A model generated the notes under the pieces. It ran no database searches and was not told where the DNA came from. It saw nothing but the letters and a program-made list of their open reading frames with translations. Source: Alitta virens (taxonomy: Eukaryota; Annelida; Polychaeta; Phyllodocida; Nereididae). From it: 64,000 bases of DNA. Position 1 is the first letter of the stretch; each line of letters opens with the position of its first letter. The translations under genes were made by a program, and so were the position numbers. Below, in pieces: positions 35,817 to 45,788 of this stretch. The DNA is taken from assembly GCA_932294295.1 (NCBI GenBank), contig OW028585.1, forward strand, positions 2,390,001-2,454,000, written 5' to 3'.

Positions 35817-36786
35817 ATGAAAGTCGCAACAAAGGTCTTTTTTTCCTTACTGGGGATAGTATTTTGCCCCTACAACGGCAAGGGTTACTTGTTTACATGT
35901 CAGTACTGTATATGCCGTTACGACGATGGAATAATAGCCGATTGCACAGAAAGCGCTGCAGAGGAGCCTCCTAAATTCCCTGACACCTTCCACGCGGCAG
36001 TCATTCTTATGACAGGAACGCCTTACTGCAACAACAGACCTTTGAACATCCCTTGCAATGTCCTTTTCGAGTCCGGTAAGCAATATTTCTTTAAAAACTT
36101 AAAAGGGCCTTCTGCCAAAAATTTATTAATTTGATTATAATTTTATTATTTTAAAAACAGACGAGGATACTGATTATGGATCTTCCGGTAGAGTGACAGA
36201 GACAAGAACTGTATCACAGACAACAACAGTAACCACTCAGGCAGATCCAACAGTGTCGACGACACTTGCAACTGCCCCGGTAGCCCAAACAGTCTTAACG
36301 CTCCGATGGGGCGAGAATCACCTTTTCGACAGGATTGACCCATCGGCGCAATCAAGTGGGGAAACACCTAAACAACCTGCTACAGACACAGTGGCAATCC
36401 CTGTCACGAGCACCCTCAGCTACCCCCCAGCTCCGACCTTGATACGAGTCACGATGCGTGAGGCAACAGCGCATTATCTCCCTCAGACAAACTCCGAATC
36501 AGCCCCTTGGAACGACACCGACTTCACTTACACCACCTCCCCCGAAAACGACACAGACGCTATCCTCGATAAAGAAACATCTATGCCGAAGAACGAAGAA
36601 CAGAGAACGAGAGACACCGATTATCTTCTACCCATGATCATAGCTGTCGGCTCGGCAGTGCTCGTCATTAGCGTCATTATGTTCGCTTTGTTCACTAGGC
36701 TGAACATGAAATTAAGACGCAATGTGGATCGCGACGAGCTAGACATTGTGCTGAGGAGAGTGACAGAGAAATTACATTTGGTCTAA
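35817..36786 (+). CDS. Type-I membrane protein with short Cys module and Thr-rich mucin-like stalk (paralogue 1)
   Basis: Two exons (35817-36075 and 36161-36786) joined by an 85-bp intron with TCCG|GTAAGC and AAACAG sites; the join keeps frame and gives about 294 residues. Order: signal peptide (MKVATKVFFSLLGIVFC), a Cys module with CQYCICRYDDGIIADC then PPKFP and GTPYC, a Thr/Ser/Pro-rich stalk of about 150 residues, an acidic juxtamembrane part, one membrane helix (near PMIIAVGSAVLVISVIMF) and a short basic tail (RLNMKLRR). The CxC...ADC...PPKF...L.GT..C pattern resembles a leucine-rich-repeat N-cap. The second copy at 38218 has the same architecture. By inference a heavily O-glycosylated surface or envelope protein; the polymerase neighbour suggests a virus-like origin. 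AATAAA at 36884. Confidence 0.8.
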
Positions 36787-36924
36787 TGAGAAAGCGAATG
36801 TGCTAATCATGGCGTGGACTCTATATCGATAGTTGAGTATTAAATCAGTGTGACATATCATACGGCGTATTTGTATGTATTAAAATAAATTAAAAAACAG
36901 ATCAGAGTCCATTTTTTCTTCAGC

Positions 36925-37400
36925 CTGACTCAAACAATTATCCCTAGGCGTAGAAGGGCAGCCCCTAGCCTGCTGCACGCCATCAAAGTCTACAATTACG
37001 AGGTGCTTAAGCGTGAAAATGAGAAGCGAGAAACATGAAGCAAGCCCCGCTCCAATATTTTATTGTTACATAGGTTACCCGAGTGCCCTGTATAATATAA
37101 TTACTAATTTGTTCCGTATTCACAAACCAATTTTTTTGAGACGAAAAAAGTACTATCACCCGGTGTTTGAACCGAGATACGAATTCTACACATTTCTTTA
37201 AACGATTCGGTCTTTGTTTGACGAAATTCGGGCGAGAATTAGAGGAGCAGCAGCCTTTTTAAGCGTGTATAATAACGCAGGCGAACCCTTCCGTGATCAC
37301 GCTGGCTATGCTGCTGCTGCTCCTTCTGCTGCTTTTACTGCGCTCAGGCGTTTTAGACAATCACACAAGCTTGTGGATTTATGCAGATTCTGACAAATTA
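36925..37400 (+). repeat. Repeat copy A between the two membrane-protein genes, with coding-like remnants
   Basis: 37100-37370 is homologous to the reverse complement of 52470-52790, and its centre recurs at 37640-37760. Shared words include CACAAACCA, AATTCTACACATTT, TTTGACGAAA, AGGGGAGCAGCAGC and AGGCGTTTTAG. Translation of copy A reads through one TAA as ...YEFYTFL then SLFDEIRARIRGAAAFLSV..., Arg/Ala-rich, and a separate open segment upstream (36950-37030) encodes RRRRAAPSLLHAIKVYNYEVL. The alanine/arginine bias hints at a lost basic protein, but no family is recognised. It may equally be a structured non-coding repeat. Confidence 0.5.
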
Positions 37401-37639
37401 ATCACGTTCCAGAACAGCGGTTTAGGCATGCGAAAGCTTGTTATTTCCGCTAAAACGAACGCTAATCATTAGGAATAGACTAGCTAGTGTATGAAACCGA
37501 TGTGATCGAAAGAGAAACTAGTCTTTTACAAGAGGATTACTTTTTTTGGTGAATTCTTCGCATGCAAGGCTGTAAAATTAATACACTCGGTGATTCGGTC
37601 TGTGGAGGAGCTAGGATTTTGAGAGGTCTGAAAAATTTG

Positions 37640-37770
37640 CTGTGTAATGAATATTAGGGGAGCAGCAGCCTTTTAAGCATGCGTAATAGCGCCCACTACC
37701 CCTCCCGTCCTACGCTGCACACGCCGTCTACTCAGCTGCCTAATATTAGGTGTTTTAGGCTATCCAGTGG
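37640..37770 (+). repeat. Repeat copy B, partial
   Basis: AATATTAGGGGAGCAGCAGC at 37649 and GGTGTTTTAGGC near 37750 match copy A (37100-37370) and the inverted copy at 52470-52790, in the same order. The interval between copies A and B is not conserved. Confidence 0.6.
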
Positions 37771-37849
37771 CGCCGTTTTTGACGGGCTTAAATCTGTACT
37801 ATAATCACGCTTTTCTTGGCTTCTACTGGTCGGGTCTTCATCAGATTTC

Positions 37850-38215
37850 TCACCCCTTCTCTCCTCTTCTCTTTCTTTCCCATTTCTCTTTCCCCATTTC
37901 TCTTTCCCATTTCTCTTTCCCATTTCTCTTTCCCATTTCTCTTCCCCTTAAAATATAGAAAAGTCACACGCTACTCCAGCATCGAATCAGAATTATATAA
38001 TGATCCCGCCAAATTTTTTATTCCCACGATGCCAAAAGATACAGTCTATTGTTGTTCTAGGCACTATCCCACGAACGAAGTTTCTGTCAAACGATGAGAA
38101 AACGCGAATCATACATAACCATACATGATCTTACATAATCTTACGCAAACAACTAAATCCGGTCACAGGATTTTTGGACGGAGACGAGATTCTGAGTCAG
38201 TATGAAATTTTTTCG
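37850..38215 (+). other. CTTTCCCATTT tandem tract and 5' flank of the second membrane-protein gene
   Basis: 37871-37945 is a TTTCTCTTTCCCA repeat (about 13 bp units). A short open segment ends at 38097 (…IPTMPKDTVYCCSRHYP…) with no known domain; it might be a decayed exon. CATACATAACC/CATACATGATC repeats at 38109-38140. Confidence 0.35.
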
Positions 38216-38217
38216 CG

Positions 38218-40502
38218 ATGAGAGAAGTCGTGTCGATAGTTCTTTGTGTGTATTTTACAACTTTGACATTGGGGTACCGCTTCGGATGCGGTTTACCGCC
38301 ATGCTTGTGTTTTGCGGGGAGTGGCGGGGGCATCGTGGCCGACTGCAGGGCCCCTCGGGGGAGGACAGCACCGCCAAAATTTTCGGCGGTTGAAATAGTG
38401 CGCCTCACAAGCGTGCTGATGCATGGGACGCTTTTCTGCGAGGAACCTCGGGCCACTGTTCTGCCTGTTTCCTGCATCGATGCAGAGGCCACCACCACGA
38501 CCACCACCACCACAACTACCACCATTGTTGAGGCAGACGACATCGCTATCACGACCACCACCACATTTGCGGGAGACGAAACCGTCGCTAGGACCACCGT
38601 CACAGCCACCGAAAGGGCATTCACCGTAGCAAGGCCCACCATCCCGGGGTCTATTACCCCTCGAGGCCCTCACGAGGTCTATGACCATGACGAGGAAAGA
38701 ATGTATGACATCATCGTGGGAGTTTCCTCCACAGTCTCCATTCTCATCGTCATGGGGGTTTCTGCCCTTTTCGCCTTCCTGTTTAAGGTCAGTCTATGTC
38801 TTTATTATACACTTTTTGATATTTTAAAAATACTGACATGTCCCACAGAAAATGTATATGCATAAAAAACTCGACCCTACTAGTGGGGCGACTAGTAGGC
38901 TCACTAGTGCCATTTTATTTATTGGTTACCATGGCAACATAACTGTTTGGCAACATAACGGGTTACCCGGCGTGATGTCTGGAAATTATGACATCGGCTT
39001 GCCTAAATTCTTAGAAAATGCTTGTCATTAAAATATGCATTTAATATAATATTGAGAAGTGCTAGTTATGATGAATGTACCAGATTTTACGATGCATTTA
39101 AAATTTGCATGTGTTGAGGTTATCCATAATAACATGGTACATCATCATCATCAAGACAGTCATGCTAGTTAAGTTGTCATATTTTTAAAATTGAGTTCTA
39201 GTACATTTTATATAATAGCTATATAGATATATAGATATAATGAAAGCGTAGGCAAGTTCTTGCAGCCAGCAAGGGCTGACACATTTACCCCATGGGATGG
39301 GGTCTTTTACTTGCCTCAGCATAGACACCAAGTACAATGGAGTGTAGAGCGTCTGGGGCTAGTTTATTTTCAAGGTGGTCTTAATAGTGAGGTGGTCGTA
39401 AAATAAGATGTCACTGTACTCTTTTGAAACAAAATGTTTATTATGATGTATATGATGTATATTATTATGATGTATATCTATATATATAGCTATATATATA
39501 ATTGAGTAAGGCCAAATTTGTACGTTAATTCACACGGCTGTTCGGGTCTTGATGTAAGTAAGTAAAAGTAATTTAAGCTTTATTTAAAGGCGATAAAATT
39601 TTACAATAAACAACATAGGCACAAATATTTGCATTCGGCGAATGAAAGATGAGTATTTACAAAATGAAATGAAGTATTTACAAATGACATATGTAAAACA
39701 AAACGGTGTATAAAATCATTGTATAAGTTAAAATATCGCAGAACACAGAGCCAGTATAGACCTACTCCACATTTCGCATGCAGGCTTCCATGACTGGGCA
39801 TTGCTTTTTAAAATCAGGTGAACTTAATTATTTAAAACACATGACGTATTTTTTATCGTAAAACATGGCGCCATTGTGCTTAAAAGACCTAAAACCCGAA
39901 CATTACAGCGCTGCACTTAGGCTGAACTAAATCTTTGTGATCTTATTAAAATCATTATAAACGCACCGAAGAGCTCCCTTTAACAATTTTTCAAGTTGCA
40001 TAGAATCACTAGCCCGTGCTATGGGCGTGCTATGGACACGCTATGGACACGTTAGGCTAACGTTTGGGGTGTGAGACGTAATTTTTTTTGGATGTAACGG
40101 ATAAAATTCTATAAACTTTTGTTTAAAAAAATTTAAAATCTATGCATTGCAGAAATATCGTCTTTTCACCGGCCTGAGACGTAGGGTCAGACAGATCGGC
40201 GAGGCCGACGCTAGGAGGAGGAGAGAGATAGTAGGAGTGCTCAGGGCCATCAGGAGACGTTTGAGGAGCTCGGGGGACGATGAAGGCGCTGGTGGGGGCG
40301 AGGCCGAGGGAGGGTCCCCCGAGGATTTTTTCGAGATGGACTCTTTCGATGACGATGAGCTCTTTGATACGGCCAGTACAGGTAAGACATCAACAGCGGC
40401 CTTTTTCGATTTCTAGATTTTTTCAAAATTTCTTTATCGCGTACAAAATTGTTTTTATTTTTCTAAAATTTTCAAAAATTTTTATAACCATCCAGGTACT
40501 TA

Positions 40503-40566
<64 letters not shown>

Positions 40567-41051
40567 AATAATGACCAAAATTCGACAATGTCGTGATTAG
40601 TGCTGCCACTGGTGTGCGTTTCAGCTAGAGCCTGGCGTCCCCTAGTGTTTAACGAATAACGCAGGAGTACTGCGTGCAAGCACCGAACGCCCTCTGCTGG
40701 ATTGTGGCGATGGTTTTCGAAGAAGGTTTTGGGGTATTGTGACCACTCTCGCTTCGTATACAACGAGGGTAATTTTTTTATATTTTACCCTCCTATAGCC
40801 AATACACGAAACTAGGCCTTTTCGTCTTATCACGAAATATGCTTTTCGAAAAATACAAAGCAAGAATTTTAACAAAGAATTTGTGAGAAAATTTTTCATT
40901 GGACAACACCGTGACATACATATTACATGTTACGTATTACAAGTTACGTATTACATATTACGTATTACGAATTATGCGCCATATATTACACGATTAACAA
41001 CCGACGTAACGCTTATTTTTTTCCTTTTTTTTTGCAGGGTTAAATCTTTGA
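38218..41051 (+). CDS. Type-I membrane protein with short Cys module and Thr-rich stalk (paralogue 2)
   Basis: Exon 1 (38218-38787) encodes a signal peptide (MREVVSIVLCVYFTTLTLG), a Cys module (CGLPPCLCFAGSGGGIVADC, PPKFS, GTLFC) matching paralogue 1, a stalk with a run of 11 Thr, and a membrane helix (IIVGVSSTVSILIVMGVSAL). It can be read on to a stop at 38865, but AAG|GTCAGT at 38787 joined to TTGCAG|AAATATCG at 40153 yields a basic tail (LRRRVRQIGEADARRRRE) and acidic end (40153-40381), which mirrors the tail of paralogue 1. A third tiny exon (41038-41051) after ACAG|GTAAGA would end the protein at about 270 residues, close to the 294 of paralogue 1. Exon 3 is speculative; without it the frame ends at 40416. 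Confidence 0.7.
38866..40140. other. Probable 1.37-kb intron of paralogue 2
   Basis: AT-rich, no coding signal. Contains TATA-type microsatellite at 39420-39500 and four 11-bp units of the type GTGCTATGG(G/A)C at 40014-40058. The GGTGGTCTTAATAGTGAGG words at 39372 are shared with the tract at 44370-45000. Confidence 0.4.
40504..40562. repeat. CT dinucleotide microsatellite
   Basis: About 29 uninterrupted CT units. Confidence 0.98.
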
Positions 41052-41215
41052 CCTGCTTTTTTTTTCCGTCTAACAAAAATTAGCAGAATACCGGGCTAAC
41101 ATATATCACGCGAATAACAACCAACATAACGCCTATAATTATTATTTCTATCAACATGTATCACACGAATGACAACCAGCATAACACCTATTATTATTAT
41201 TATTATTTCTATAGC
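40983..41215. repeat. Three diverged tandem units containing AACAACC-ACGTAACGC
   Basis: TATTACACGATTAACAACCG at 40984, ATATCACGCGAATAACAACC at 41101 and GTATCACACGAATGACAACC at 41157, each followed by a CATAACGCCTATTATT-like segment. Preceded by ATTACGTATTACA-type repeats at 40920-40970. Confidence 0.7.
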
Positions 41216-41646
41216 GCGAATAGCAAGAATCGTACAAAGATGCTACAAATTTCAAGTCAATGGACTAGAGGTCTATCGCACGAATCGCATGAATCGTACG
41301 AAATCGCACAAACAGCGCGAAAGCGCATTAGGGTGGACTACATCGGCTAGACAGGTTAGACAGAACAGACACACGTACTATACGCTACAGATTTTGATAC
41401 ATTGATCGAGACGTCTATGACTCATATCATACGACCATGCGTTATCTATAACCAGAATCACACTAAGTACAAAAGAGCGGGGTAGTTAGGCTAGACTGGA
41501 CAAAAAAAACAAAAAAAAAAACATGATGAACTAGACAGGGCAGACAGACAAGACATGACGACATAAATATCTATTGAGCGGGTCTATACGTAATATGCTA
41601 AAAAAAAAAATAATAAAACACATTTCCCGCGATTGATGAGCAAGAC

Positions 41647-43170
41647 TTATTCCATGATGGATTCACCACCGCAGCAATCGTCATCCTCGCTACTGAAGGT
41701 CAGATGCCGTGGCTTTAAATGTCCGCCCCTTTTCTTTTTAGGGGTGATGTGTAGGGCGTTCTGAACATGCTTTCTCTTAGCATTAGCGTAGATGTCTTCA
41801 GCGACATTGATAGAATTTTTGGCATCGGTGGATCTAGCGAGATCAGAGTCCAGGTCGACAATTTCCACCTCTAAGTCTTGCGGAGTGCTTGATACGGTAG
41901 TCGAGTCGGTGTGGTGAAGCTGTTCTAGTTTTTTAGGAGAAGACACAGGGGTGCAGCTGACTGATGCGTAGAGGTCGGGCCGCGAAGGGGGGACATTCTC
42001 CGGGGGAGCATTCTCCGGAGCAACATTTTCAGGCCCCGCATTCTCCAGCTTAATGGGACGTAGGGGGCGCCTTGCTCCTTTGCCACGTGCCTTCTGGGGG
42101 AGTGCTGGGGGTTTGGGGAGGACGGGTTTTGGAGGGGAAATTGGTGATACCTGGGGGCGGTATCTTGACGTCTTGCCTTTTCTGTCGACCCTCTTGTGCA
42201 AGGCCTGCGGGGGCATGTTTTCTTTATCGTATCTCGGTGATCGGTACTGCGACCCCTCCTTGCTTTGCTGGTTAGTTTCCAAAACAGGCACACCGACGAT
42301 CTCTTCCTCTGTGGGCGAGCAATGGTCGCATGACAGGAGCTCGTATCGGTCTCTGTGGGTCGGTAAACACGCACCAGTATTGGCCAGTCCTCTCCAGCGG
42401 TTAAGAAGAGACCAGACTCCTTCAGAAAGGTTGACCATCTCGTTATGATACAGAGTCATACCCAGCCCCTTAGCGCCGTTGGCGAGAATAGGAGTCTTGC
42501 TTGCGGGGATGTAGATCTGTCTAAACTCTGCAGACTTGTATCTCCCTCTAGCTGTCACAAACAGCAGACGCCCGAGATGATACGACATAGCTCGAGGTGG
42601 TAAATCGACCTTTAGCAGCTTTTTTACATCGTCTTCTGTGAAATCGTCAACCATGCCGTCCTCATCCTCTTCAACAAAAAGCAGTTCCTTCTGGCGTTCC
42701 TGAAAAAAAGATATAATTATTATTTTTTTGGTGAAGACATCCCCCAAATCCCTCCAGCCCCTGTTTTACGCATCACGTTAATAAGGGTAAGGTAAGAAAA
42801 AAAAACAATATCATACCTTTAGTAGTTCTGAGCGGTTGCAAATATTCATTATCTCAGGCATTAGGGCGAGAAGGTCAGCAGTCTGCTGTTTGTCAAGCAC
42901 AATCCCGTTCTGAGTTGGCGCGAGGCCCTCCCCATCAGACACAAACTCCCTGATGTTGAGTTTCAGCTTTTCTTCATAGCGGGTCAAGAACACATGTTGT
43001 AGAGGAGAAAGTTGTAGATGCCATAGGGCCCCAACTTTGAGAGGTAATCCTTCCTCAGACAGTACGCTGGTCTGGGCTCCGGTGGAAATGGTCTTCCCTA
43101 ACCCCTGACGAGCTCTCACCATGCCTGCTTTCTCAACATCCATAGCGGGTGCTGTCCTGCTTCCTATCAT
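41647..43170 (-). CDS. Protein with two PC4-like single-stranded-DNA-binding domains
   Basis: Two exons (43170-42817, 42699-41647) with a 117-bp intron (AAAG|GTATGA, TTTTCAG); the join keeps frame and gives about 468 residues. Domain 1, at the end of exon 1: LKLNIREFVSDGEGLAPTQN then GIVLDKQQTADLL, the PC4 (Sub1) pattern of IREFY, Pro-x3-Gly and the helix. Domain 2, early in exon 2: SYHLGRLLFVTARGRYKSAE then FRQIYIP and GLGMTLYHNEMVNLSEGVW, a second PC4-like copy. The rest is disordered, with PENV/PENA repeats, a Pro-rich part and a basic cluster (TPKKKRGG) like a nuclear signal. PC4 proteins bind single-stranded DNA and melt duplex, apt for a partner of a strand-displacing polymerase. The frame is intact, unlike the polymerase. 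Codon use is GC-richer than the flanks. Confidence 0.75.
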
Positions 43171-43174
43171 GGTT

Positions 43175-43400
43175 TTCTTTGTCGAGAAAAAAATTTGAGA
43201 TACTGGAGAAATAGTTTTTTTTCACTTCTCGGCGTGCTAGCAGTTGTCTTTGAAGGAGTGGAGTGATTTCGCCTTGTGAACCGCCCCTTTTTGTACCTTG
43301 TAAAATCCCCTGTCAAGGACCAATAATAAAAGTATCTTAACAATGCACACTCAGGTTGATTTCATTCAGTCTAATTTGAGCGCTTGAGTGCAATAAGCCT
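43175..43400 (-). promoter_or_regulatory. Probable promoter of the PC4-like gene
   Basis: On the minus strand upstream of the ATG (43170) lie TTTTATTATTGGTCC (TATA-like run plus inverted CCAAT box) near 43320-43334 and GGGGCGG (Sp1-type) near 43284-43290. CCAAT elements thus appear on both sides of the cluster. Confidence 0.4.
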
Positions 43401-45600
43401 CCCAAGGGCAATAACTCACTAATACTATGAGAGTAGACAACTTAAGACTAATTTAAACAGAAACTTAAATCCCTCTTAGAATTGATTGTTGTTAGTTGGT
43501 GTTTTATAGTCTAAAATATATATTTATGTGTAAATTCATTCAACATAATTTTATCTGATCTATATATCAATGTATTAACCACTTGAGTACTATAACTGCA
43601 GAATTCCACCTAGTGGAATTATCATGAATTATTTATTTTCTTGTTAGCTGTTTGGCTGTTCTTCACAGTTTCCTATGCATATTATCCTCCAAATCAATGA
43701 ACAGGAAACTTCACTTCACAACTAGACATTGGACCTTCAACATTCACCTGCCATTATTTCTTGGTACATTATTTTATGTCACTGAATGGATATGTGGACT
43801 CTGTGGTTTTTTGCATATGCTGTAAGTTATTTATTTTATCTACAAATAATATTGTTGCTCTTGATTATTGATGTATATTCTAGTGATTCATAATATATTT
43901 GAATGAACATAAATTATGATTATAACATATATTATACGGTGTTAATTACTGCAATCTATTCATATGGTGGTAATTATTTATGGTAATTTATTGATCAAAT
44001 ACGTCTATTATTACTTATGGTGTATTGTTTCAATTATTTGTAGATTTAGCGGTCAATGTCAACTTTGTCGTGTAAAATAAAATGCAAGTTTCATACACTT
44101 GAGTCTGCGTAGTCAACAGTTGGTGTTTGTCATCAGGTGGTTGATTTTAGACAGAATATGTATTTTCTGCAATCAGTGTATCAGAAGCAATAGTACTCCA
44201 CTGCACATGGATCTTATTTTTCACAATGATATTATTGAATGGTCAGGTTTGTAGATCAATTTTGTTTTTTCAAAATCATAGAAATAAAAATCTGACTTTA
44301 ATTATCAAATTCTTGCTGTTATGAAAATTTGAAATGATGTAAAACCTGCCCATTTGGTCAAATTTGAGTGGTCTTAAAGACGAAATTAATAGTGATTTAA
44401 ATGCAATTATCAAGTTTTTTCCAAATTTAGCAGATTAAATAATGAGGCGGTCTTAATGGTGATGTGGTTTTAACAGGTGGTCTTCATGATACGGTGGTTT
44501 TAAAAATGAGGCGGTCTTAATTGTGAGGTGAGCTTAATCGTGAGCCGGTCTTAATGATGAGTTGTCTTTATTGTGTCTTAAATTGTGGTGTTCTTATATT
44601 TTGATACTTAAGTGGTTTTAATATTGAAGATTCTCACTGGTAAAGTGGTCTTAATATTGAGGTGGTCTTGTATTAAGGTTTTGATAGTGATGTGGTTTTA
44701 ATAATGAAGTGGTCATTATAGTGAGTGGTCTAAATAGTGAGATGGTCTTAATTGTGAGTTGGTCTTATATTGAGGTGTTTGTATAGTAGTGAATTGGTCT
44801 AAATTGTGAGATGATCTTATATTGAGGTGGTCTTAATTGTGAAGTGGCCTTATATTGAGGTGTTCTTATGGTAGTGATTCAGTTTTGATAATGAAGTGGT
44901 CTAAATAGGGGGGAGGGGGGCTCATTAGTAAGGTGGGCTTAATGGTAAGGTGGTCTTATATTGAGGTACTCTTATAGTAATGATGTGGTTTAACAATAAA
45001 GCAGTTTTACTAGTGTTAAAGTTTGCCGTTTGTTTTGTAATTACATAGTAGCTTATAAGATTGTTTGTCTTAGCTGTCAGAAATCTTCAGTTTTTGACAT
45101 AGTTATCACTTCCTGGTGATCACTGAAGCGGAAAACATTATCAGCCTGCTTGAGTTGATAACTGATTTTATCACCAGCGAATACTGCCTTCTGATTGGCT
45201 GAGGAGGGTCTCGAAAGGTATTATAGTTGTAATAATTAAGTAGAATCAATCTTTCTTTTTTTCTTTATACTTAGAGTATGATGTCACAGTTTCCTGTGTT
45301 TGCACTATAAATTACAAGTTTAATTTTCTAAAGAAACAAAACAATACTCAAGCCAAACAAGAAAGCATTGTATAAGCCTATCTGACATTTATAACTAAGA
45401 CTGAATCAAAACAGTTTTGCAACTAATAGTTTGTTTGACTAAATCCCTCATGATGTCACGGATGAAGATGAAAAGTTATATACTTAATTTGACGTGGTTT
45501 ATCAAACGGTCATATGCACACATGGTCTCCACCTTTTATGTAAACTGAATGCCCTTTGTACGTGGTTAGTGAAATGGCAGCAGAATCAGCTTAGATAAAT
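43400..45600. other. AT-rich spacer with a degenerate GGTGGTCTTAAT repeat tract
   Basis: No gene seen. About 44370-45010 is built from degenerate 13-20 bp words of the kind GAGGTGGTCTTAATTGT and GAAGTGGTCTTATATT, also found at 39372. The region ends at the left end of the ISL2EU element. Confidence 0.6.
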
Positions 45601-45788
45601 GCGTTTTGACAAATGTTCTTTAGTCCTGATGATTACTGAATAAGGCGTCCCGCCATCTAGTTCGCGTAAAATCCGTATGGCGGCGCCACCGTCAGTAGGC
45701 CTTCTGCTGCACACGTCACATTTCTGCAGCTGTTCAAAGCAGTGTCAGCAGGTTGTCCCAGCGATCTGCCAGACTTTAGCTGTTGATC

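Noticed and set aside
36193..36367. Antisense ORF (36146-36367) within paralogue 1
   Set aside because: Shadow frame; the plus strand has signal peptide, splice sites and TM helix in one reading.
38163..38688. Antisense ORFs opposite the Thr-rich stalk of paralogue 2
   Set aside because: Shadow frames of ACC/ACG-rich coding sequence (Val/Gly runs).
40500..40763. Antisense ORF with Arg-Glu repeats
   Set aside because: Produced by the CT microsatellite.
42053..42448. Plus-strand ORF opposite the Pro-rich part of the PC4-like protein
   Set aside because: Gly/Arg/Leu composition is the antisense of Pro-rich codons; no motif.
43400..45600. Hidden capsid, ATPase or integrase gene right of the PC4 gene
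   Set aside because: Looked for open frames, Walker motifs and DDE/HHCC patterns on both strands; only degenerate GGTGGTCTTAAT repeats were found.
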